Shown: positions 1 to 9,065 of the stretch, piece after piece | How the letters are laid out: the number at the start of each line of letters is the position of its first letter | How positions within the stretch are numbered: the first letter of the stretch is position 1 | From: Tetracladium setigerum | Taxonomy: Eukaryota > Ascomycota > Leotiomycetes > Helotiales | Reading direction: 5' to 3' | DNA length: 64,000 nt | NCBI GenBank assembly: GCA_031472005.1 | Contig: PZJY01000007.1 | Coordinates: 930,001-994,000 of the forward strand | Notes under the pieces: model-generated | Databases searched by the model: none | Seen by the model: the letters and a program-made list of their open reading frames with translations, nothing else | Told to the model about the DNA's origin: nothing | Translations under genes and position numbers: made by a program

Positions 1-114
1 CCTTCATTACCATCAACGTGCTGCTTGTCACCGGACTACACACCATTTCATGTGGTCGCAATTGCATATCAACACCATTCCGATAACTCCATCTTTCCAT
101 AACACTTGATCGTG

Positions 115-1086
115 ATGTATCAACAGCGACCAAGCATGCACGCGCGAGATTCCTCGGGGAATCAAGTGTCATTGCTGAACGACGAGCCCTCGAGATCCCA
201 CAACATTCAATTCACAAACCCTGACTATTCCGGCTACGGATCCTCCGGGATGGTCAGATCAACCTCCAATACATCCGCACCTAGCATCAATTCTTCGCCC
301 TGCACGCCGGGCTTGATGCGCGCCGACTCATACGACTCGCAAAACACCAGCGATCCGCATTCTCCCATCACTCCCACTTATGTCGATGATTTTGGGCGAC
401 CAATTTCATACGCAAGCACCGTTCAATACAAGGACTCGGCACATTTCGAGCATCACGAGACAATGAACTACGCCTACCAACAACACCATCAATACTCGAT
501 GGCTAGCTCGGCTTCCTATGGGGACAACAGGACTCCATCCTACGCCGAATCACAGAGCTATGAGGATGAACAATATATCGGCGGCAAAGGAACCAAGAGA
601 TACCCATGCCGATTTAAAGAATCTCACGGCTGCGACCGGACGTTTACAACATCAGGACACGCCTCTCGACACTCCAAAATCCACACTGCGGAGAAAGCAG
701 TCCAATGCACCTTCTCTGGGTGCCAGAAGAAGTTCACGCGGGCGGATAATATGAAGCAACACCTGGAGACACATTTCAAAGACAGGTCACGATCCTCAAC
801 CTCATCAAAATCATCGTCGTCGAAGTCGTCCAGTCTTACATTTTCTGCTGGCGTCAAGAAGCCAGTCCGGGCACCAAGCCGCACATCAAGCAGAACGGAA
901 ATAAGATCGGGGCAGATATCAGAAAACCTTCCGATGGATCCAGCCCTCTTCGAGCCATATCTTCCCCCCTCTTCAACAGTTTATCAGCCACTCAATATGA
1001 GCTCCGTGCAGGAAGCCCTGATTTCCCAACCGATGGCTAACGGCCTTGATGCCCTAGCAGCGGCTGCTGCACAAAGTCAAACCTGA
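115..1086 (+). CDS. C2H2 zinc-finger transcription factor with Nrg1-like fingers
   Basis: Single-exon gene of 323 codons, nuclear DNA-binding regulator. The start is ATG 115: an in-frame TAA lies at 100-102, so no longer start is possible without an intron. Two adjacent C2H2 fingers are visible, about residues 165-190 (C-x7-C-x12-H-x3-H) and 198-220 (C-x4-C-x12-H-x3-H). The core FTTSGHASRHSKIHT followed by FTRADNMKQHLETH resembles the finger pair of yeast Nrg1/Nrg2 glucose repressors. The N-terminal half is rich in Ser, Tyr, Gln and Thr and the region after the fingers is a Ser/Lys tract, as is usual for fungal regulators. The target genes are unknown. It is convergent with the acetate kinase gene more than 2 kb away, so no functional link is implied. 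Confidence 0.88.
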   Translation: MYQQRPSMHARDSSGNQVSLLNDEPSRSHNIQFTNPDYSGYGSSGMVRSTSNTSAPSINSSPCTPGLMRADSYDSQNTSDPHSPITPTYVDDFGRPISYASTVQYKDSAHFEHHETMNYAYQQHHQYSMASSASYGDNRTPSYAESQSYEDEQYIGGKGTKRYPCRFKESHGCDRTFTTSGHASRHSKIHTAEKAVQCTFSGCQKKFTRADNMKQHLETHFKDRSRSSTSSKSSSSKSSSLTFSAGVKKPVRAPSRTSSRTEIRSGQISENLPMDPALFEPYLPPSSTVYQPLNMSSVQEALISQPMANGLDALAAAAAQSQT

Positions 1087-3400
1087 TACATAGGCATCTA
1101 ATTGGCGGAGGAGCCTCCGACAGTCAAGGTACCCCGCTACGCTATTCCAACAAACGTGTCGTAATGGTGGCGTGCGTGAAAGGACCACCCGATTGCTCTG
1201 TTTCGGCGCCCTGCATTAAATCCTGGAAGGAAGCTTGGGCAAGGAGACTAGCTTCGGATTTGCCAACAGCAGATCCTCACTAATTCGGTCTCGCATCAAC
1301 ATTACTGGCTCGGTGTGAAGAGAATATTTGATTCATAAGCTTCAGCGAGAAAAAAATGTCTCCCGTCATCCTTTGTGGTGGTACAGAATACACGGGAAGG
1401 TCTTTCATAGGGGTATGGTTCTTTGTTGCACCATGATGGTGGGAAAATGGGGTGCACATGAGTTTCATGTGATAATGTATATTTGAAGTCGGTTGAATGG
1501 GTTGGGAATCCGGATGGATGACGGAGGGTGACACAAAAGATACCCGTAGGCACGCAAAAAAAGCCTGCTGCAGCATAACATGATCAATTGAGCGCGGACT
1601 GCATCGTAAACGAAGTAAAGATCGAGATGGAAATCAATTCTTTAATAACTTTTCAGTCTTCTTCCTTTCTCTTTCCTCCTTGCTGTGATCTCTTATTTCA
1701 TCTAGGCTCCTCTCTCTTATTGATCACCGGATCGATCGCCCACATACATGCCAACCGGCAACGCCCTCTAGTAGCTATGTCTACTTCGCCCTTTTGTGCC
1801 AGAGTCTATCAGTTACGCCAGGGACTTCAGAAGGAGCAAGTAAGTCTGTCAAGTCAGAATAGCAACCAACAGTGATAATTCCTAGATACACTCCAAAAGA
1901 AATGCCACGCAACAAAGAGACAACTAAATAACTGAAAATTGAAGCATAATGAGAAGATGCGTTGATGTCGTGATTGGTTAGATGTGTACGATGTACAGTA
2001 CGTCAGGAACACACCACCTCCCTCCCTCCGAGCCTCCCTGGCCAATTTAATAGACATGACGAAACCGCGAATTCCTTTTCCATCCCCTTACTTTGAAATT
2101 ATTACACAGTGCTCAATTCAAGTGTCATAATGAAAAAAAGGCTATGCTCAATTACTATGACCAAATGGCTAATTGATCTACGGGCTGGGCCTGGCTTGTG
2201 CCTAACATATTGAGGCTGAGATTAAAATGTTTTGAAGGCCGCATTGCAGATGGCGGTATTTCACTTCACTCCAGTCACTCCCACATCCAACTCCGTAGCA
2301 TACCCCCCCCCCTCCCCAAAAAAGATCAATCCACCCACAATGATAATGCCAAAGCGTGATCAAATTACGAAGATAAATTAAAGGTAATGCGAAGATTACC
2401 GTATAAAAAAAAACTGGACCTGGATTCGTGTCTCTGGTTGTTCCCTGTCCAAGTCCAGAACACGAGTAGTTCTCTTGAGACGAAACTTCTACTTGTGGCT
2501 AAGACCTGCGTGGTAAAAGATTAGGGCAAGAACTTTTTTATTCCTGTTAGTTACGAAGTACTCTTTGCGTGAGAACTTTGGGGTCCGTAGGACGTGGAGG
2601 CTCTTTTACGTGCCTTTGGGCATACCTTGTTTAGTTGAGATGCGTAGTGAATACCTGCAGCATGGACATATCCACGGAGCCATAGAGACATTCTCGTACT
2701 GGACCATTCATACACGCACCCTTGCTCAGCTGCTATGCGGTCAAGGATCAATTTGATGCGGGGTCAATCCCGAACTCAAGATTAATAAATGGGAATTCCA
2801 ACCGGCATCCCCTGATTCTAGGATATTTGATGGATGGCTCAAGTTTGGGCCTGGAAACAGGGGTTTTTGGTTTTGATGGAAACCAAGGGACTTTTTGAGT
2901 TTTGACTTGTCTTATGCCGAGACTTGCTTTGTTGACAAACGAGCTGTGCACAGAAGAATGCTGTGATGGCCCATTATTCTGGGTGCTCCTTGTGTTGACT
3001 CGGGTGCTTGAAGATGCTGTGTAAGGTACTGTTTGTTTGTCATCAAATAAATTCAGGTCGAACAATTTTTGACTTTTTTTGCGTTCTGTGAAGTTATGTT
3101 TAGGGTGTCCGGTCGATGCAGAACGTAAGAGGGTTTATTTGTTGAGGTGATAGCCTATCTTTTCGCTTGGCAGAATTGAGACACTTGACCACAACGGAAT
3201 GATTGACAAAGATATTCATCGTTTTTCGAGAAGGAATTCTCGATGACACTAAAAATGATGCTATCTCGATTTTGTTAGCACGTGTAAATTAGCCTCCAAG
3301 AAACCAAGAAACAACGATGGGTGGAGAAATGGCCAACAGTGGTAGACCTTCAAGGAACAGTGTATCAATCAGAGATATGAAATTTCTAAAAACAACCATG
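1087..3400. other. Intergenic region, convergent 3' ends
   Basis: About 2.3 kb between the stop of the C2H2 factor and the stop of acetate kinase. Short open frames occur on both strands, but none has a convincing ATG, codon pattern or recognisable domain. It contains AT-rich stretches and C and A homopolymers near 2300-2340 and 2400-2415. I see no gene in it. Confidence 0.6.
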
Positions 3401-4704
3401 TTAACTGGAGATAACATCATGTGTAGAGCATATCCTTGCCATTTCAGATTGCTCGTCAGTCTGGCACACCAACGTCATGTGCTTCGCGCCATTCTTCCCT
3501 ACATCCAGCACCACTTTGGAGATGTCCTTCCCATTCTTTTCATCGTCAACTTCAAACCCCAGGCATCCCACTTGCTCGGTGACCCGCTTCCTCAATAACG
3601 CACTCTTCTCACCAATCCCTCCGGCAAATACCAAAGCATCCACCTGTCCATGTAGAGTCACGTAGTAACTTCCAATATAGCTTGCAATCCGATCGACAAA
3701 GATGTCGAAAGCCAGCTTCATTTTGGGATCATCAGAGGAAGCTATGGTGCCGAAGTTCGTGGTGCCAGTGAGCGCTTTCCAGCCGCTCTCCTTGTTGAGG
3801 ATTTCTTCGGCGCGAGAAATATGGAGGGAGTCGGTGGAAGAAGGGGAGAGTTTTCCGACATTTGATGCGTAGTGAAATACGAGACTATCCTCATTTGTTA
3901 GTTATAATTGAATGGAAATTGAGACAGAATTTCTCACCTCGGATCGATGCTTCCACTCCGCGTCGCCCCAGGTAAACCAGCCACTGGGGTCAACCCCATA
4001 CTTGTATCCCAACTTTTCCCATTCTTCACAGCCCCTGCACTCGCGCCACTCCCCAAATGCAACACAATCAAACTTGTCTCATCTTCTTTCTTTCCCAAAT
4101 ATTCGGCCACACTCCTTGTGATGAATGAGTAACTGATCCCGTGGAACCCATATTTCCTCAAGCTATTCTTCTTTGCGATCTCCTGATTTATAGGATATGT
4201 CCGGATGTGCTCTGGGATCGTCTGATGGAATTGCGTATCGAAGACTGCAATGTTTTTGGTGTGCGGTAGCTCTTTTATACAGCTCTTGATGATCTCGAGG
4301 GCCGATGCGTTGTGCAATGGTGCCAAATCCGTCAATTCTTCAAGATGGTGCAATGTATCCGGTGTGATGATCTGCGAAGTCTCGTAGTCTCCTCCATGCA
4401 CAACTCTATGACATGCAAGGACAATATCCTCTTTCTTCTGGATAGATTCAAACTGTTTGTCGTCGATCAATTCCTCGAGCATGTATTTGAACGCATCGTT
4501 TTGAGTCTTGATTTCGTTGCCGAGTTCCTTGCCTTTGCAAATAGATTCGGAACCACGAGTGTACTTCAGTGTTGGAGGAGGGGATGTGAGGCCATCGATT
4601 TGGGTTTCTGCGAGGGATTTGGGGGGTTGTCCCGCTTCTACTGCGTAGATTGATATCTTGACCGAGCTGGAGCCAGCATTGATGGAGAGGATGATTTTCG
4701 ACAT
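3401..4704 (-). CDS. ack: Acetate kinase
   Basis: Interconverts acetyl phosphate + ADP and acetate + ATP (EC 2.7.2.1). In fungi it is thought to take acetyl phosphate from phosphoketolase, and a phosphoketolase gene lies 4.4 kb away in this window. Two exons: 4704-3938 and 3884-3401, with a 53-bp intron (GTGAGA...GATAG). Splicing restores the family motif SIDPSLVFH across the junction. Other signatures are NAGSSSVK near the N-terminus, DTQFHQTIP, RYGFHGISY, the glycine-rich HLGSGAS and VFAGGIGEKS. The product is 416 residues, full length for the family. The gene is divergent from the flavin oxidoreductase at 6210. No break is seen. Confidence 0.95.
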
Positions 4705-6209
4705 TCTAGAGTTGCCTCGAGATACAATAAAGATAGGTACTTGTCGAAATAGAAGAAAGAGTGGGAAGTTTGAAGGAAGATATACTTCCTCACACGTAAA
4801 TGTTCACATCATACCATTTTTTTTTTTGGGTGGTGTTGGCAACAGCTTACCACGAGTTCTCTGAAAAATCAGGAGATGACGTTGCTGGTAAACAGACCAC
4901 CCTCTTATCATAAGCGAGCGCGATTAGTACGGTGGACCACTCTTACAAAACTGCCACATCACTAAGTATATGGTTATTTGACACTACAACACTAGAATAT
5001 TAAATATATCATTTTTAATAAAATAAAATGATTATTTTTTTAAACTAATAAGAAAGTATAAGTTTAACAACTACTGCGAGGCTTTACTAGTCTCATATAA
5101 CAATGACTACGTATCTTTAACTCACTTGCACTTAAATAAGTATCATCCCTGTCAGTGAATGCAGCTTTCCCTGTGTCACGTGATCCACAATACAGCACTT
5201 CAAAGCAGCTCGCCTGTGCACAAACTCATAATATAAGACACTTTGGCACGCAACATCGTACCTTTACCTCCTTTTCCGTTGGTGATTCCGCAACAGGAAA
5301 CTGGGTGCCTGAAACGGGGAATCTGCCGGAAAATCAACCGAAGATTTCAAATGCGGAGGGATGATGTGGGTGCCTCTCGAAAGCTGGGGTTGGGGGAGGG
5401 GTGAAGCAGACAGAGGAATCAAGGCGTTGTGTGCAGCACAGCACGTAGGCAACAGCAGGAGTAAGCAGCTGCAATAGTGTGGCCGCTCAGCATTTAATTC
5501 GTGGTGATAAAGCACACATCGCAGGACATTCCACTCCATAACCCTAACGACCCCACTACACAAGCAAACAGACAAAAATTCACCCCCTCGACCTCCAACC
5601 ATCCAATGAAGCCGTTCCACTTGCCGTACGTTTCGAGTGCCAATGCTGAGTACGTCTAGGCGCGGGGGGAAAAAGACATGTGAGTAAGTACTACTCTCTA
5701 TCGGAGAAGAAAGGTGGCCGATTTTGACATTGGAACAGCACGACGCTCAAGTGAATATTAGCATAATTACTCAACCGAATCTTGAGCTTAATGGTTCATT
5801 TGAACCGCCGTCTGTCATTTAACAATTGTGTCTCTTAGTATTGTCATTTGACTTTTTAATCAGTTGATGAATATGGAGTTTTGATTGTTGCGCACTTGTC
5901 AAATACGGTCACCTTTTTCTCTGATGGAGAGTTAGTACATACATACCCAGCAATTCGCCTCCTTGTCATCGTCCGATTCTATACGTTAAGTGATATGGAA
6001 TCATTAGCCTTCTTGTCATTGTCCGATTCTATACGTTAAGTGATATGGAATCATCAGCCTTCTTTGAGAAGAGGTTTGAGTATAAAGTGCTTCTCCACCA
6101 CGCGACCCTATGTGATAATATTGAACGCATTTGCCAAAATAACTGCTGTTGTTAATAAACCTCTCGGCCTCAGCTCACTCTTCTACTCTATTTCGGCAGT
6201 CAGCTCAAG
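4705..6209. other. Divergent promoter region between acetate kinase and oxidoreductase
   Basis: About 1.5 kb upstream of both genes. It holds a strongly AT-rich block at about 4970-5110 and a 50-bp tandem duplication at 5961-6060 close to the oxidoreductase start. Small open frames between 5155 and 5620 show no recognisable protein. No gene is called here. Confidence 0.6.
5961..6060. repeat. 50-bp tandem direct duplication
   Basis: Positions 5961-6010 and 6011-6060 are two adjacent copies of the same 50-bp unit differing at three positions (5961/6011, 5970/6020, 6005/6055). The second copy ends 149 bp before the oxidoreductase ATG, so the duplication lies in its promoter or 5' leader. Confidence 0.95.
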
Positions 6210-7730
6210 ATGGCGTCTAGAAACATCAATCTCCATCCGAAAGGCTACCACCCCGCCTCCCTCACGCAAACAACCTTCGACATCATCATTATTGGTGGCG
6301 GCCCCGTTGCCAACTTCGCCGAAGCGCGTCTCGCCAAAGCTGGCCTGAGCGTTGCCGTCGTCCAACATGAGCTCTACGGCGGGGAGTGCCACTTCTTTGG
6401 CTGCATTCCGTCCAAAGCACTTCTTAGACCTATCGAAGCTTTCGAAGCAGCAAAAGCAATTGACGGAGCTCGAGAGGCGATTGGCAACGACAAGCTCAAT
6501 GTTGCCGCTGTCTTTGCAAGAAGAGACAGGATTTTAGATTTGTGGGATGACAAGAACTGGATTTCCATCTCAAATGGAGCGAGTGGCGCGACGCTTGTAC
6601 GAGGTTTTGGACGTATTGCGGGCGAGAAAAAGGTCAGCGTTCAACCACATGGAGAGACGCAGAGATATTATTTCGATGCGAATATTGCGGTCATTGTTGC
6701 AACAGGGTCTACACCTAATCTGCTTGCGATTCCGGGCATCGAGAGTCTTGAAGAAGGAACGGATCTCTGGATCAATCGCGACGCAGTCGCAGCAAACTCG
6801 GTTCCTGAGCATCTGATCATCCTTGGTGCTGGGGCTGTGGGGGCTGAAATGGCAACTTTCTATGCCGCCGTTGGCTCCAAGGTGACACTGATCTCGTCCA
6901 CTGCGGAAATCCTGCCTAAGGTTGAGCGGGAGGCTGCGAAGATTGTGAGGAATAGCTTGGAGGCATGTGGTGTCTCTATAAAGCTCTCTTCGCGTGTTTC
7001 CAGGATTGAGAAACAAGCCGCCAACTTGTTGTCTGTCGTGTTGTCCAGTGGAGAAACCATTTCGGGTTCTGTGCTCTTGAATGCAACAGGACGGAGCCCA
7101 AGGACCTTTGATCTTGGGCTTGAAAGCATTGGCCTAACCGGAGAAGGCCAGTCATTGAAAACGAATGCAAGCCTCGCTGTTGCTACACCTCAAGATACCG
7201 AGTCGTGGCTTTTTGCCATCGGGGATGTGAACGGTCTTGGTCCTACGACACATATGGGCATTTATCAGGCACGGATTGCCAGCAATGCCATTTTGTCCTC
7301 CCTTCAAAATAAGCAGCCGTCCATCAAGATCAACAGTCCTATCGGAATTACTGTTACAGAGGCCAAGGACTCTGAAAACACATTTCCCCAAGTCATTTTC
7401 ACAGAACCCAACATCGCCGCCGTTGGTCACACCCTTGCTTCCGCTCAATTGGTTGGCTTGAAAGTCAGGGCTGTTGACAGCGATTTCAATATACCAGGGG
7501 CATGGTTATATGGTGATGGACAGCCTGGCTGGGCTCGATGGGTCATTGAAGAGGGAACCGATAAGTTGGTTGGTGCAACATTTTGCTGTATTGAGGGATC
7601 GGAGTTTGCAAATGCAAGTCAGGTAGCTATCTTGCAAGGCATGACTTTGAAGGAGATAGTACACGTAGTTCCCCCATTTCCAACTCGGGGTGAAATCTGG
7701 ACAGCCTTGCTGAACGCAGCTGGGTTTTAG
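6210..7730 (+). CDS. Pyridine nucleotide-disulfide oxidoreductase (class I flavoprotein fold)
   Basis: Single-exon gene of 506 codons. It has the FAD-binding motif GGGP at residues 29-32, a redox-active disulfide Cys60/Cys65 in GGECHFFGCIPSK, a second NAD(P)-binding motif in ILGAGAVGAEMA, the NATGRSPR segment and the FAD-contacting AIGDVN segment, followed by the dimerisation domain. The family includes dihydrolipoamide, glutathione and mercuric reductases. The C-terminal catalytic His of the usual HPTxxE motif is Phe490 here (FPTRGE, with Glu495 kept), so it is unlikely to be an orthodox lipoamide dehydrogenase. The substrate is unknown. There is no evident mitochondrial targeting peptide. 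The lack of introns and overall look are bacterial-like, so ancient transfer is possible but unproven. It lies between acetate kinase and phosphoketolase. Confidence 0.88.
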   Translation: MASRNINLHPKGYHPASLTQTTFDIIIIGGGPVANFAEARLAKAGLSVAVVQHELYGGECHFFGCIPSKALLRPIEAFEAAKAIDGAREAIGNDKLNVAAVFARRDRILDLWDDKNWISISNGASGATLVRGFGRIAGEKKVSVQPHGETQRYYFDANIAVIVATGSTPNLLAIPGIESLEEGTDLWINRDAVAANSVPEHLIILGAGAVGAEMATFYAAVGSKVTLISSTAEILPKVEREAAKIVRNSLEACGVSIKLSSRVSRIEKQAANLLSVVLSSGETISGSVLLNATGRSPRTFDLGLESIGLTGEGQSLKTNASLAVATPQDTESWLFAIGDVNGLGPTTHMGIYQARIASNAILSSLQNKQPSIKINSPIGITVTEAKDSENTFPQVIFTEPNIAAVGHTLASAQLVGLKVRAVDSDFNIPGAWLYGDGQPGWARWVIEEGTDKLVGATFCCIEGSEFANASQVAILQGMTLKEIVHVVPPFPTRGEIWTALLNAAGF

Positions 7731-9065
7731 CAGGCTAGATAGACTATCAGTATCCTCTAAATTTACTTTTCAAGGGCATCCTTAAAATTCGTGAAGTTTT
7801 GATTTATGGATGCTCTAATTATTATTACCAAAGAGCAAAGGAGGCAATTTGAGTATGTCGGGAGACTAGGCATGCAGGTGAAACATAGTGATCACTAAAC
7901 GTAGTGTACGATTCTTGATTCTTGTTATGTCTAGAGTAGCTAGAAGAGTGGTGGTCGGAGCCAGTATATAAAGGGGTAAATGCTGAATCAGCACTACTAC
8001 GTGATACTAGTTTACCGGCAGAGTAGAGCCTAACCAAATCTACGATGGCCACACACTACCAGAACTATTATAATGAAACTCAAGTGGTTCTAACTAAGGA
8101 ACGATCGACTAATATCATTTCATCTACTTTAAGCAAACGGGAATTTGTTTGTGATTCAAATCAAAAACTGAAAGGTCAATTGATCGGTTTTGAACTTGCA
8201 TGATTGATCCATAGTGACGTCCTAAGCGATAGAAAGTATGGCCCCCAGACTGATATTATGGTAGAACTGACTTCTTGTTCGAGGACGAGATACAAAAGTG
8301 CGGTAGCAGAACTAGCTGCTCGTTGAAATTTAGTATGGTAGCAAAAATAGATTCTCGTGGGTGCAAAAGTTTCATGTCAAAATTGGCTGCTCCTTGGAAG
8401 AGGTGTGGTATCAGAACTGGTTGCTCCTTGGAACCGGTGGTGAAGCGTGGCAGCAACACTGGCTGCTTGTGGAAAGAAAGGTGTGGCAGCAGAACTGGCA
8501 GTGTAATAGAAGAACTGGCTGCTTGTAAAGAGGTGTGGCCCGCAATTTTCAGGAGTAAAAATGTTTTAGTGTTATATAACCGTATACTCAGTGATATGGC
8601 AGTTTCATAGACTTAGTCCACCGTAGCTAGGCCAATCGTGCCCCATTTACCAACGTCAAGCTTCGCAAACAACCAAACACACCCCACCATGTCCCTGGAA
8701 GAATGACATCTGCATGCGGAACTATGACGGAGCTGTCTAAATTTTACCATGGAAATGTTTGAAAGTTGCCATCGCATCGCCTAGGGGAAATCAAGTGGAG
8801 AAAGGTATGTCGTTCGGTTCGTTCGGAGTCGTCCGTGCTGAAGTCTCCATTGTTCTTGGAGGCAAGAAGATCATCAAGACGTAAGGTATAATTGACTCTC
8901 TGCCGTTGACTTTACTTCTCATATTGTTTATTTCTTCACTTCATTTCATATCAATTAACTCCGCTAAACACATACTCCCTCCCCAAGAACCAGGACCAAG
9001 GGACCTAGGTGGATTTTCACTCCTACACAACCCTTCGTATACCTGATCTCTAAACAAACGCAAAA
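7731..9065. other. Intergenic region upstream of phosphoketolase
   Basis: About 1.3 kb between the oxidoreductase stop and the phosphoketolase ATG. It contains a degenerate tandem repeat (8257-8543) and otherwise only short unsupported open frames. It presumably carries the phosphoketolase promoter, and the last 200 bp are pyrimidine-rich in places. Confidence 0.55.
8257..8543. repeat. Degenerate tandem repeat, unit roughly 35 bp
   Basis: A core close to AGAACTGGCTGCT, usually followed by a G-rich spacer containing GGTGTGG and AGC, recurs about seven to eight times (for example around 8264, 8307, 8340, 8379, 8413, 8455, 8490, 8511). Spacing varies from about 21 to 45 bp and copies are well diverged. 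A small open frame runs through it on the plus strand, but the amino-acid repeat it would encode simply follows from the DNA repeat. Confidence 0.7.

Noticed and set aside
2748..3065. 105-codon open frame on the minus strand
   Set aside because: Begins with TTG rather than ATG, no domain or splice context, and lies in a 3' intergenic region.
4960..5110. AT-rich block as a RIP-mutated transposon
   Set aside because: Only about 150 bp long, with no flanking repeats or transposase remnants.
8275..8610. 111-codon open frame on the plus strand with repeated Cys-Gly-Ser-Arg-Thr words
   Set aside because: It is a translation of the degenerate DNA repeat. The repeat spacing is not a multiple of three throughout, and the first codon is not ATG.
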